From contig NC_088322.1 in the NCBI RefSeq assembly GCF_910592395.1, positions 11,031,431 through 11,095,430 of the forward strand: 64,000 bases of DNA, given 5' to 3'. Positions 33,901 through 44,769 of this stretch are shown here, piece after piece. Below the pieces are notes generated by a model. The model saw only the letters and a program-made list of their open reading frames with translations. It did no database searches and was not told the DNA's origin. Position numbers and translations under genes: made by a program. Source of the stretch: Lineus longissimus (taxonomy: Eukaryota; Nemertea; Pilidiophora; Heteronemertea; Lineidae). Each line of letters starts with the position of its first letter. The stretch's first letter is position 1.

Positions 33901-36900
33901 TCAATGCATTGTTGGTCAAGAAGGAGGATAGTAAAGCTGGTGACATTGAAAGACTTAGTACAAACTTATGTATTCTCCATTTCATGGGTTTGTCAGTGAT
34001 GGCGGTCCGGTATAATAATGCGCACATTTTGCGTGGTACATTTGTACTCCTAAAAGATAAAATCGATTTGAAATTTCTGAAGGTTCGGTTTCCTAATGAT
34101 ATGTACATGTACATTCATCGGAGTGACTTACCTAATGTCTTTAGGAGGTTAACTAAGTTATTCTGCCACAAGGGGTGTCTACATTTCCTTATTGCTAACT
34201 CCATTAACGGCACGATTGGTAGAAAAACGGCAAGCTGTATGTTCCTGACTAAATTAAGTGTGCGGATCTCACCTTGGTTGAAAAAACTGACATTTGTGTC
34301 TGTCACCAAGTGGAACTGAAAAGGAAATGTTCAAAACACCATTTATATTAGTGGTTTTCTCCTAAGATCTTCTGCGTTTATAGCGTAGTTCCAGTACCTA
34401 TCCTACGGCAACAAACTACTGAAACTTGCATGAAATATTGTCTTTTACCAAAAGAACTGAGATAAAAAAAGAAGCCATGTATAAAACTACAGAAAACTGA
34501 TGTGCCGGGAAATAATATTCAATTGAAACATACTTTTCCAACAATTATTTTTGCCAAGTTCTCCTTCCTCATTGCACAGGCTAAAATGCTGAACACGACC
34601 TATTCCATTATCTGTTTGTGTGCATTTAACCCACTGTGTCGTTTGATGAACACAACTTTATAGAATTGAATACAGGAAATCAGATCCAGGCTGTTAAAAC
34701 AACATGTTGAGGCCATCAATTACATAGAACGACACGTTTTAACACGTCGTTCTATGTAATTGATAGACATAATGTTATGGAGCTGAAAGTTGTACATTTG
34801 TTTATTTTTGTGCACAAAAAACTCTGAATAGCGATCTTACAGCATAAGGTGTAACGACCGATACAGCAACTACAGAGAACAGTGGAATCGTGATGACAGC
34901 CTTTCGAATTCGAAGTCTTTCCAATGTGCAACTGTTCACGACATCTTGTACGGTACGCATGCGCAGACTTGTGTCATTTGTATCGTAGTGACGGCGTGAT
35001 GAAAGACACGTGATACGGTTTCTCACAATTTGGACCAAATTCGTGAGTGATCTTAGCCCTAAAAAACAACATACTTCTCTCAGTTTCTAAATTTACACAC
35101 AAATAAATAATGCATATACCAACAGCATTTGATTCGAGGTTCTTGCTGTTCCCGAACGGCTGAGACCCAAATCAACATCCTCCCAATATATATAGCAGAT
35201 AGCAGACTTTTGAGTCATTTCCAGGATGGACTGTCGGGAGATGCATATTTGTACATTGTTACTTAGTATGGCCATGATATCTCCCGCAGCATTTTCAGGT
35301 ACATTGTTTGCTTATCGTAAAGGGTCGAGACATGTCTTCATGAAGAGGATACAAAAATGTACTAAAATCTCAAGCCGTGATGCTTAACAAATGCCAACAT
35401 TGATTGATTGATTGAAAAAGTTGGCTGTGATGGGTGAAATTGGATTAAATTTTTAATCCTTAAATGGATTTTATATCTACATGTATCTGGGTTTTTTTTG
35501 TTATTTGGTTAGCATTGGTAGTATACAAATAGCAAATATCTGAGCTGGGTAATGCATGATACGTTATTCATCAGTGTAGATGTATTTTCATAGCCAAAAT
35601 AGCCAAAAATCAACTCAGTACTTGTCTTCTGGGTTTTCTTCTCATTGAGTACGCTAAGTATATAATTGCGCTGAATACAGTAAGCTGAATGTTTCCAGTA
35701 ACAATCATCAGCTTCTCCTAAACTATACGGATAATCTAATTACCTTCAGCAGGAGACCGTTTGATGTACGAGCGCTTTCCAAAGAGGAATACTGCTAGTG
35801 ACAGTGCATCCAGTGTTACATTTGCTGCATGTCGTACAATTTGTGGATGGTGTAGCAACCAGAGTGGGGTATGTGGCATGTAGATATCGTAATTACTTAA
35901 TAGGAAGTATTCTATGATGGTGCCGGCCGAAACAGCCATCAAAACCCTAAAATGAAAATGCATATAATTTTGGCAATCGCATTCAAGATCCCCATGGAAC
36001 TATCACATGTTTCTAACCCAACCAGATAACTTGCAAAACATGTAGATTTTGTGTGAGGACCATTGAGAAACAACCAGCTTTTAGTATCTTTTAAATGTAA
36101 TACATCAAGGATCTGTTCATTCAAACATGCCAAAAGCTTTTAACTTGAGTTCACGCATGCTTTAAAGACACACATATGATCGATGTAAATACCAGTATCA
36201 GCATGGTAGCAATCGGACTTTTCCACTGTGAGGTTAAGAAGGCATGTCACAAACGCCAGTTTTAAAATAATCTTATTCGTCGAATTATAATCTCGAAGGC
36301 ATGCATGGTGCATCAGTCACTTGTAGGGAACAATTGGCAATTTATCGAATCGTCCCGTGGCCAAAAAGAAGTTCTTCATGACAAAGGACTTATGACTACT
36401 ACGCCAAGTCCATTTGAACCGCCTTTCATACCAACCTCTGCTCAAGAAAATCAACAGCATGTACAATCATTTGACGTATAATCACCAGGAACTGATTTAA
36501 TATGTATAAAAAAGACATCATAGGTTTAGACTTTGATGAGTGGCACCTGCAACACTAATATGATTTGAGACATTTTGCATGTCGTCACGTTACACCGACA
36601 CTACTAATACAGACAATGTTTTTGCAACCCCGTACCCGTGTACTGTGAAGCGAAATGTAGTCCCGCGCTATTAGTTCATTGACAATTTGAGTGCTAAAGA
36701 TGACAAATTACGCGTTTTCCTCAATGTAAGTGTTACATTATGTAAAACAATGTTTGAAAAAATTCGAAAAAACACCTACCATCTAATAAAGGAAGCCTGC
36801 GATTCCGTTTGCTGGTTTATCTGCTGGGATCCAAGAGTCAGAACAGACGGAACAATCATGCTGATGCCGGCGAGAAACATGACAACACTTGCGCTCAAAG

Positions 36901-38867
36901 AAGCAACGAGGAATTTGAGCTGTATCAATTGTGCAGAATCCAATGGAGCTGAGCCGCGCATATTCAACTGAGAGAGATTGCAAAAATACACGCATACTTA
37001 TATTTGTAATAGGAAGATATAAATATCGCAATGGACAATTTATGAAGGATGCAGCTTCGGGCCAGTTCCCTTGCTTCGATCTCTGGACACTTGTTCCTGG
37101 GGGTCAAAAAACCAAGTTCCAGCCATCAAAACTCTTATTGCATTTTTTTAAAGATTAGGACATGATTTTCATATATCGTACAGTCGTATTGCCGACATGC
37201 AAAAGGAGAAATGTACAAATTGGCAAGTATGCAATTTTAGATATGGCAGGCTTGGTCATGTAGCGTCACGCGAAGAAATGCGCCAGAACTTCCAGTAGGG
37301 TCAAAACTTATCTAATCTATGATAATACATAATATTATTACGATATTCAACGTACAGCGATTGCATCCACTTCTTCTTGCCACGCATATAAGCACAGAAC
37401 CACAACGAATGAAAGAAGAGACGCTGAAAGGAACAAACAAAACTCATTGTATTCAGGCCAGAGCCCTGTGTTAGACACCGTGTACATTACGTGTACATTT
37501 CCTGTTCATAAGTTTTGGTAAAAAAGTACCCCTAGGTCTAATGAGTCCTCATCAAATTTTATATGTGTTGAGAAGAACCCATTGCAAATATCATAATAAA
37601 ATTCTACAACATTCTAATAACAATTGCCTGAGAAAAAGGGACTTCTGCACGGCATATCCGTCACATCGACACTCGCGCATTGATATGGCCCTACCAAAAT
37701 AAAAGTTATAAACTGACCAGCAAGACCACATTTTCTTAATAATCAAAAAGCATATTTCTCTGGTGGCCTGACTCTGTAAATTCAGAATCAACCAGAGATT
37801 GAGAATCAATTCCACTTTGATCCATCCCAGCCATGTATTTACCACAACTTGACATTTTAATAAGCTCTATGTTACTGTGCCATACACTTCCGGTCGTGGA
37901 TGAATGTCTCCACCCTTCAAGTGAATATCCTTGCATTTCAGCCTACTTCTCATTTCTTGTTCATTACTCTGGCGCAGATCAGTTTGCTAGATTCGGCAAA
38001 CTTAACGACTTGAAGTTTCAATAAAAGACTGACGAGGCGCGAGAAATGAAGGGAAGTTGTATTGCTCGTGCGAAATTCGCTTTAATATGCTCATGTTTTC
38101 TGCTCTCATTATTCCCTTAAAGCACACCGAGTCATGGACTGGTTGGTTTTCAATTGCATTGAGTGTTGCATGCCCGTGAACAGGCCTCTAAACCTCATAG
38201 CTAACCACATGTAGAACAAAAACATGAACTGTCACGGTTGCTCTTTCAACTGAAAATTTATCATATAACAAAGCCTGTCTAATTTTCCTTACCTAGGGCC
38301 TTAAGACAGAGACCGAAGAACAGCGTAGTGTACTTCCCAACTATGACATCAGCGTAGAGACCAATGCACACTGGCATAGTGTAGAATAGCACTGAAAAAA
38401 TAAACAAAATATTTTATCATACCATCAGACGACTATATCGACGGCATAGAATATGTTGCTGATTTTACGATGTCTTTCATCTGCAATTTCGATTGTTGTA
38501 ACTCGTTTTAATTACAGCCCCTCCTATATTCAAACGCACCGTGATTAGACAAGGGTAACAGAGAGCAAGTCCCACCATCATCCTCTGCATCACGAAAGCT
38601 TTGAGCAAGTTTACTATCGACCCTAAACAATTCAAGAAAGCGGCCGCAGTTAAAACTCTCCCTACCTGCTGCACCGACTAAGACACCGGGCGCTTGCCTC
38701 ACTTCCAAATGGAATAGATTAAAATCATGGTATATGTAAGAAAGGATTCCATTTGTGGAGATAAATTGGAGGAAGGAGATCGCCAAGAGACAGCCAAGAC
38801 TCCGTCGCCGCGATGGCTCTACTACTGGAGATCGGCTGAGCAGGGGTTGCCTTTCTGGATCGGACAT
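30935..38867 (-). CDS. SLC15 (POT/PTR2) family transporter, SLC15A4/A3-like, motif-degenerate
   Basis: Ten exons in transcript order: 38867-38666, 38391-38293, 37423-37356, 36967-36780, 35946-35744, 35058-34841, 34315-34132, 32427-32275, 31944-31828 and 31131-30935. All splice sites are GT-AG, phases agree at every junction, and the total is 1629 bp (542 residues), close to the family size. Family members are polytopic H+-coupled oligopeptide/histidine carriers of endolysosomes. Visible support: an N-terminal dileucine sorting signal (ERQPLL, 5-10); helix 1 from 24; the PTR2 signature region GLYADVIVGKYTT (78-90); a GISMIVPSVLTLGSQQ segment where relatives have a GADQ element; FGKRSYIKRSP before the central loop; a PQNIIFG helix (423-429); and a terminal helix followed by a charged tail. 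Oddities: the ExxER proton-coupling motif of helix 1 is SFLQF (31-35), WWQ before PQ is MYV, and the conserved Glu after PQ...G is Ser432. The frame is nevertheless intact. Transport may be lost or uncoupled (inference). The ATG follows an acceptor-like TTTTTAG, so a 5' UTR intron is possible. Confidence 0.92.
31255..31570. repeat. Tandem duplication of about 155 bp in transporter intron 9
   Basis: Two diverged head-to-tail copies (about 31255-31410 and 31411-31570). Each runs from a GTACATGTA-type start through GTGTAYACAAGAT, CACATCCTTACAA or CAGCATCCTTACAA, AATTCAATAATA and CTCATCAGGGTTTTTA. The shared blocks occur in the same order with small length differences. It lies wholly in the last intron. 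Confidence 0.85.
32489..33688. mobile_element. Foldback-like element with inverted arms made of 15-bp tandem repeats
   Basis: The left arm has four copies of ATTCCTGTTTCGCCT (32748-32812). The right arm has six copies of the complementary AGGCGAAACAGGAAT (33538-33632, with a TTTGT insertion). Outside these, 32489-32536 (GCCTGACAATACCC ... CCTCGATGGGT ... CTAAA) pairs with 33640-33688 in inverse orientation. Inverted arms built from tandem subrepeats are the hallmark of Foldback/Galileo-type transposons (family knowledge). The central 720 bp has no transposase. The left arm is interrupted by a second element (32537-32734). The whole unit lies in the transporter's intron 7. Confidence 0.7.
32537..32734. 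mobile_element. MITE nested in the foldback arm
   Basis: CCTTTCGCAGCCACAAAAGG continuing to GGTGGGTTAT (32558-32587) is the inverse of ATCCCACCCCTTTTATGGCT continuing to GCGAAAGG (32688-32715). Comparing the interrupted left arm with the intact right arm shows the insertion occurred at CTAAACGG, leaving TAA and TAG on either side, again a 3-bp TWA-type duplication. It is therefore younger than the foldback element. Confidence 0.7.
34715..34764. repeat. Perfect 19-bp hairpin
   Basis: ATCAATTACATAGAACGAC (34715-34733) pairs without mismatch with GTCGTTCTATGTAATTGAT (34746-34764) around a 12-base loop. It lies in transporter intron 6. The stem is too short for a typical miRNA precursor. It may be a solo palindrome left by an element. 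Confidence 0.95.
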
Positions 38868-41247
38868 CCTAAAAACAGTTGATGAAGGCCTAAGGTGATT
38901 GCCTTTGCAAAATATTGATATGTACATGCATAACACTTGTGGTTTTTTAGCTGACAAGTGGACCCTCGCGTCGCACCCATCCGAACAAACGTCGATATGA
39001 ATGCGAACTGTACCATCTGAAAATTGAGTTTTGAGAGCAATACGCCGCATTGCACTGACATTGGACTCCTTGAATCGGCTTGAACTGGCATGCCCGTAAC
39101 CATGGTAACCAACATGGTTACGGGCATGCGCCAATGTCGCGCATTGAGACAAAAAGTGGGAAAATACATTGTTGAGCCAAAAGTTCATCCTCATAGGTTA
39201 GAATTGATGCCCAGCTTGAATGCACTTACGTTTCGTGCGATGATAGCTGATCAGCTGCGAGCTATCAGTGACGTATTGTCTGGATGAGAGGAAGAGTAAA
39301 TTCGATAATGTTTGCGAATGGAAATACTTGGTATACAATCAGATAAGATGTATAATTTTGCTAATCTTGCTATTTTGGAACCTTGGGACAAATTATACTC
39401 ACGCTTCGGGTTTCACACTGCACTGACAATATCACACACCCTCTTGTTAAAATCTCAATGTGGGCGAAGAGTCATGGGTGGCATTGGAAAACCCCGGCGT
39501 GCATCGTAATGCTGGTATGACTTCCTTGATGAAGCATTAACATGATGAAGGAATACCAACGGCCATTGGCCATTTCGCTTAGCCACAAAAACCAGGATAT
39601 GGATTTCTTTTATATTTAGGAATAATTTACAGCATAATGTGTTTACGGGTACTGTGTTCGTAACCTAAAAACCTCAATGAATCTGTGAGAATTTTTCTTT
39701 TTTTGGTGCCTCACCAAGACTCAGCTAAAAAGCAAAGAAGGACGTAATGATATGGGTGCTTTATTTATCTCAATGTTATAGACAATATTAATACTAGTCC
39801 TCACATTTGCTTTATTTTGGTCACTTCTTCAGATTTTTTTGGTCCGAACCCTATGACAAGGGTGATAATGAATTAGGGAAGGTTGGATGTATTCTGCATA
39901 ATCACAAGTTCTAACAATTGCATTAGTTTTAAGCATCTATTTCCGTTTTAAATATTATGCGCTGTAAATCTTTACACATGAATAGATGTCTTAGTCAACC
40001 TGATCTGCATGTCTCACTCAGTTTCCCCAAATTATGCATCGAGCTTGGTCTCTGCTAACTCAAAAACAACCTCATCTACAATGCCAATCATTACCCGAAA
40101 CAAATTTGTTAAAATTATAAGAACACGCCCAAGCACATGGGACACTGTTGTAATGTGGACGATGGCATTGCGCTCACTCGCCAATTTCCTAGGTGGGGCT
40201 CTCAGAAGAAGTATCAACTCTGATTCCATGTGCAGTGCTGTCATCTATGCTGCCTACTCGGAATTACTCAGAAGACCTGAGGTTGTAAACCGGTGAGGTT
40301 GACGAAAACTTTGATTAATTAGGTAGACTGTAAGGATCTGTCACAAAATTAACGATAAATCAATATTAATGTGGAATCTAAAATCAGATTTTGTGACACA
40401 CTGCTTCCCGATGTTCAATTTTGGCTGGATATAAAAATCATCCTACCCGGTGTTGTTAGACGAGAAGGAAATTGTTTAGGCCCATAAATTAAGGCCATCT
40501 CCATGTACGCCAGCCAATTACCGTATGAGATTGCTCAGCATGATATCAGACAGGGTAAACAAAGGGGCAATTATAATGGGTCACATGCCTTTAATAGTCT
40601 GACCCGTTTATCATGAGGACTTCACAACTGGAGCAGCTGGTCCAACTGGTGGCAAGTAAGTGATCACTGTGCCTTGTTACATGTACATGTACATGCATTA
40701 TGTGGGCCGAGCGAACTAGCGGAGGAATTAATACTTCAACCTGATTGTGTCGCGTGTTCAGCTACTGGATACAGATGATACACTACCCGTGAGCCTGATA
40801 TCTAGCGGATGTTTTTTTGCCCTGCTATTCAAAGTTTCATTGATGGGTTATTCGGAGGACATAACCCTCACGCGAAGTCGTTCAGAAAGAAATTGGTTCA
40901 CGGCGTTTGGTCCAAGTTTTGAATATCCAATCATTGAGAGGACTGCACTGCTTGTTCATGATACCGATTACAAGTGAGGACTCACACTAAGGCCGGGGAT
41001 TCGTGAGATAATCATACACGGAAACCCAGCATAAGTTCCGATTATAGTTCGGCTGAATTTTGCAACAAAGCATTTGGAAATGAGGTGAGCGCTCACAGTG
41101 CCCTCGGATAAGAATTACCAGTTTTTTTATCTTCCAGATTGTTTTGCAGTAGTACATTGTACGTGGAGTAATTTACCCCCGAGGCTTGTGTTCAAATTGG
41201 GCGGGTACTAAACAAATGAAACAGGATTCTTTAATCTCAGTCAATTC
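38868..41247. other. Divergent intergenic region (transporter and sulfatase 5' flanks)
   Basis: This separates the 5' ends of two divergent genes and presumably holds both promoters; no TATA box is convincing. It contains a strong hairpin (39088-39129). Unassigned frames occur at 40009-40296 (plus, with 40032-40244 on minus) and 40747-40977 (plus). A possible start exon, ATG at 40613 to donor GCAA|GTAAGT at 40655 (MRTSQLEQLVQLVA), has no phase-compatible partner. Confidence 0.35.
39088..39129. repeat. Perfect 17-bp hairpin upstream of the transporter
   Basis: GCATGCCCGTAACCATG (39088-39104) pairs exactly with CATGGTTACGGGCATGC (39113-39129) around an 8-base loop. It is about 220 bp upstream of the transporter ATG, so it could be in the promoter or 5' UTR. 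Its role is unknown. Confidence 0.95.
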
Positions 41248-42753
41248 ATGAGGCAGAGGACGCTGTTCAAAATGACGCCACTAGTTCTGTTCGTTCTTTC
41301 TCTGCTTGTGTGTACAACATCCGCGTCTTCACGGCCCCGTCATGTGCTATTTATAGTAGCAGACGATCTCGGTTACAATGACCTAGGTTACATGAACAAT
41401 GCCATGCTGACACCTAACATTGACACATTAGCCCTCACAGGGACGAGGATGAGCCAAGCGTACGTCATGCCGCTATGTTCTCCGTCTCGGTCTGCCTGGA
41501 TGACTGGATACATGCCGTACCACACTGGTCTCCAACATTCCGTCATACAGGAATGCCAGCCAGTCGGACTTCCGTTAAACCTAACGACACTTCCGGAACG
41601 ATTAAAAAAAATGGGCTACAGAACTCACATGGCAGGAAAATGGCATTTAGGATTCTGCAACTGGGCCTACACGCCAAGGTTTCGCGGGTTCGATTCATTC
41701 GTCGGATACTACGTTGGTATGGAGCAATATTTCAGTCACATGCGAGAGTTCCGATCTTCAAGTAACGGTCTTGATTTTCGTTATAATGAAATGCCATACC
41801 CTGAGAAAAAAGGTGACTATTCGACACATGTATTCGGAGACAGAGCTGTACAGGTCGTGAAAGAGCATAATTTGTCAGAGCCGTTGTTCCTGTATCTTCC
41901 GTTCCAAGCAGTGCATTGGCCGCTTGAAGTTCCTGCGAAGTATGAAAACATGTATAAACATGTGTCCAATATTCCACGCCGAAAGTACAGCGGGATGGTG
42001 TCGGCAATGGACGAGGCTGTCGGCAATGTAACTGCGGCCTTGAGAGAGAGAGGGATGCTGGACGAGACCGTTATATTCTTTACTACTGATAACGGGGGTT
42101 ACCCAGTTTACGCTGGTAACAATTGGCCCCTGAGGGGCGCGAAGACCACGCTATGGGAAGGAGGGACTCGCGGACTAGCTTTCGTGAACGGACCGGGTGT
42201 TAAGAAGGGCGGCACTTACCCTGGGCTCTTTCACGCTGCGGATTGGTACCCGACAATTCTTGGAGCGGTCGGTGCAACGGCTGAACCTGGTATCGACGGA
42301 ATTAACCAATGGGACTACATCAGAAACAATTCAGGTCCATACCCGAGACAGGATATGGTCTATCAGGTCGACAGCATGTCTCGACACGGGGCATATCGCT
42401 TTGGCGATTTCAAATTAATCGTGGGTTCTCCAGGGAAACTGAACGACTGGTATCCTGTCCCAACCTTCGAGCATGGGACTGGATTCGCGGAATATATCAC
42501 TGAGCGCTATCTGGAGTCGCTGATGGCAACTGAAGCCAACCGCTCGCATATGATCCAGTATCGATTGTTTAATATTCGTGAGGACCCGCAGGAACGCGTT
42601 GATCTGTCTACTGTGTATCCAGATATTCTCAGAGAGTTGCTCACCAGGTACAAGAAGTACGCCGCCACCGAAGTACCAGCGAACTTTCCCCCGAACGAGA
42701 AAAGAGCGGATCCGAAACATTTTAGTGGAGTGTGGAGCCCAGGGTGGTGTTAG
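41248..42753 (+). CDS. Arylsulfatase B-like sulfatase, intronless
   Basis: A 501-residue frame without introns. The family (ARSB, ARSI, ARSJ) hydrolyses sulfate esters, in ARSB from N-acetylgalactosamine 4-sulfate of glycosaminoglycans, in the lysosome or outside the cell. A second in-frame ATG at residue 9 gives a cleaner signal peptide (MTPLVLFVLSLLVCTTSAS), so translation may start at 41272. Active-site elements are all present: Asp39-Asp40 (ADDLG) metal ligands; CSPSRSAWMTG at 77-87, with Cys77 the residue converted to formylglycine; GKWHLG at 130-135 (Lys131, His133); AVHWPL with His223; TDNGG with Asp281-Asn282; and GAKTTLWEGG with Lys299. Sequons for N-glycosylation occur at about 111, 208, 260 and two later sites. 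Length and C terminus (WSPGWC) fit a complete protein. Vertebrate ARSB genes are multi-exon, so the lack of introns suggests retroposition or an invertebrate intronless paralog group. Exact substrate cannot be inferred. Confidence 0.96.
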   Translation: MRQRTLFKMTPLVLFVLSLLVCTTSASSRPRHVLFIVADDLGYNDLGYMNNAMLTPNIDTLALTGTRMSQAYVMPLCSPSRSAWMTGYMPYHTGLQHSVIQECQPVGLPLNLTTLPERLKKMGYRTHMAGKWHLGFCNWAYTPRFRGFDSFVGYYVGMEQYFSHMREFRSSSNGLDFRYNEMPYPEKKGDYSTHVFGDRAVQVVKEHNLSEPLFLYLPFQAVHWPLEVPAKYENMYKHVSNIPRRKYSGMVSAMDEAVGNVTAALRERGMLDETVIFFTTDNGGYPVYAGNNWPLRGAKTTLWEGGTRGLAFVNGPGVKKGGTYPGLFHAADWYPTILGAVGATAEPGIDGINQWDYIRNNSGPYPRQDMVYQVDSMSRHGAYRFGDFKLIVGSPGKLNDWYPVPTFEHGTGFAEYITERYLESLMATEANRSHMIQYRLFNIREDPQERVDLSTVYPDILRELLTRYKKYAATEVPANFPPNEKRADPKHFSGVWSPGWC

Positions 42754-44769
42754 GGAAAAGCGTTTTCTTACTAGCTGACGATGTTCTCTGAAACTCTATT
42801 TGGTAACCGTGAACATGTTTTTGATGTAGTGATCAGGTCACTCTCGACTCAGCAACAACGTTCAAGAGAATTATCAAAAAAAGTTAAGCCTAAATCTTGT
42901 TTAACAAAATTTTATTCAAGATATGAATCACGGACTACGGAATACGGACCCATGCACATTTCTTCATGCATGTCGCACGCTGGTTCAACGCGCCGATTAT
43001 AGGCTACTGAATGCACATACATTGACATGCCTTTGCGCTATTACTTCTTACTCGGTCCTCTTCTTAAGGGCACATAAGGCATTATTCATCAGTTTTCACG
43101 CTGTTCGGTCAGCAGCCTGAATTACATGCATATCTTCTGGTGTAGGAGTAGAAAATGTTCCGCAGGAAAAAGTTTCCAGCCCTATTGTATTCTGACTAAT
43201 TATGGTATATGGCTCTATAGAAGCCATGGTCGTCAATAGCTAAGAGATTAAAGCGCGTAAAAGAACCATGTGTTCCCCTGACACTTTATCCTTGGCCATA
43301 TCAAACTTCTACACTGGTTGTCTTCCTTTTAAGTAGTTTTTGTCAAAGACGATAGACGGGGCTGGCGGTAAAACCAAATCGTCACCTTAGTTAGCTTGCG
43401 ATTTGCTAGGGGGCAACAACACGTTTCAGCGTTAGGTGCTCCGGTCGCAGCGGACTAGCCTCGTCCCGTCATCCGGGAAAGACGATTAGTGTGACGAAAT
43501 TGACTGCAAGTATGGGTCAAAGGAGAGCTAGACGACGGATGCCATTTTCTTCTTAAATGTCCCGTGCTTATAGTGTCTGCGTCATAAATAAATTCATCTA
43601 GTTCCTCTTGGCAATTGTTGAGGTAATGTGCATTACCGCACCTAATAATTATGTAAGAACAGGATTCAGAAAATCTTATTGAAGCATCGAAGGTTAGAGA
43701 ATATCAATGACTAGGGTACCGAGTATTATTAGTATTTCTTTTTTATTCTTTATGTTTTTGTTTTTTATAGTACTTTATCGTACTCTTCCGCATTGTGAAG
43801 GAAGAAGTTTGATTTAAAGCAGACTGGCTCGAAAGCTTATTGAAGAGTATCGCCGTAAACCGTTAAATATTCGTGAGTATTTTATCATCGCAGATTTTGC
43901 CAAAAACCTTTATTCGCGCAAATATAATTTTTGAAATACTATTGCGAATTTTTGAAAAATCGAAAGAAATTTCATTCATAATCCGCCACAAGATAAAAAT
44001 CGTGAAAATTTTGTTTTCTTGGGCAGTTGCCGAACTAGAAAGAAAAATCGGCGCCAAGAATATGGTATGGTATCTGAACAAAAAATTACTAAGAAATTAC
44101 ACTGATTGAATAAAAAGGAAGTGTTTCCTTGGCTTTACCCCTGTTCAGATCTTTTATTATATAAATATGATAACGCGACAAATAAGTAAGTTATGTCTGT
44201 TGTTGATTTTAGAGAGTTTTGCTCTTCACCGATCGCCAAATGTGTGATAACCATCTGCATATCCTCTGCAAATTTTCGAACAGGAATTTCGGTAGTCAAC
44301 TTACTTTTGTCTGCCTGTCAAAATATTGCGAAATGAGAAGATGGTAAAGGATGACAGTAATAAAACTGACATCAAGCCCGACATCATTTCCATAATTTAA
44401 TCGCAGAAATCCTCAACGTCGTGACCAAATGGTATCATGAGATGGCTTCTACTTCCGCTTAGTATCTTCCGCTGCATCAAATGTTTTTGTGCTCGGGTGT
44501 AAAATGAATAATACTGCTATTTCCGGGGGTGTCAGCCTTCCTAATGATAGGGTAGCGTTCGGTATGCGAATAGTTTATTAGCCACGGACTCATTAGAAGC
44601 CCTTTTTGCGCCCATCATACCGCTGGTCAAAGTATCCGCACAATGGCGCGAGGAGAACCGCGATTTTAGACCCTCTAATCATTGCCCTGCTCCTTGCATC
44701 GGAATCCCTTTGTGTTCACTATCCCCAAGATAGGGCCGCACATCAAAGTCCCAGGCGGATATCGGCAGA
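42754..44769. other. Intergenic stretch
   Basis: 3' flank of the sulfatase (an AATAAA occurs near 43586) followed by AT-rich sequence. Around 43863-44109 both strands are open by AT-rich composition only. The segment 44606-44769 looks mildly coding on both strands (minus: SAWDFDVRPYLGDSEHKGI) but ends in a stop without splice support. Confidence 0.35.

Noticed and set aside
33819-34319. 166-codon plus-strand frame
   Set aside because: It is antisense to transporter exon 7 (34132-34315), whose splice phases and family match are convincing.
34715-34764. microRNA precursor
   Set aside because: The stem is only 19 bp with perfect pairing and no bulges or lower stem, and no known miRNA seed was recognised.
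38508-39194. 228-codon minus-strand frame taken as one protein
   Set aside because: Only 38666-38867 is coding. The frame runs through a consensus donor (CAG|GTAGGG) into intron and extends upstream of the ATG across the hairpin.
43863-44109. Overlapping AT-rich frames on both strands
   Set aside because: Open on both strands because of composition, with no splice or homology support.
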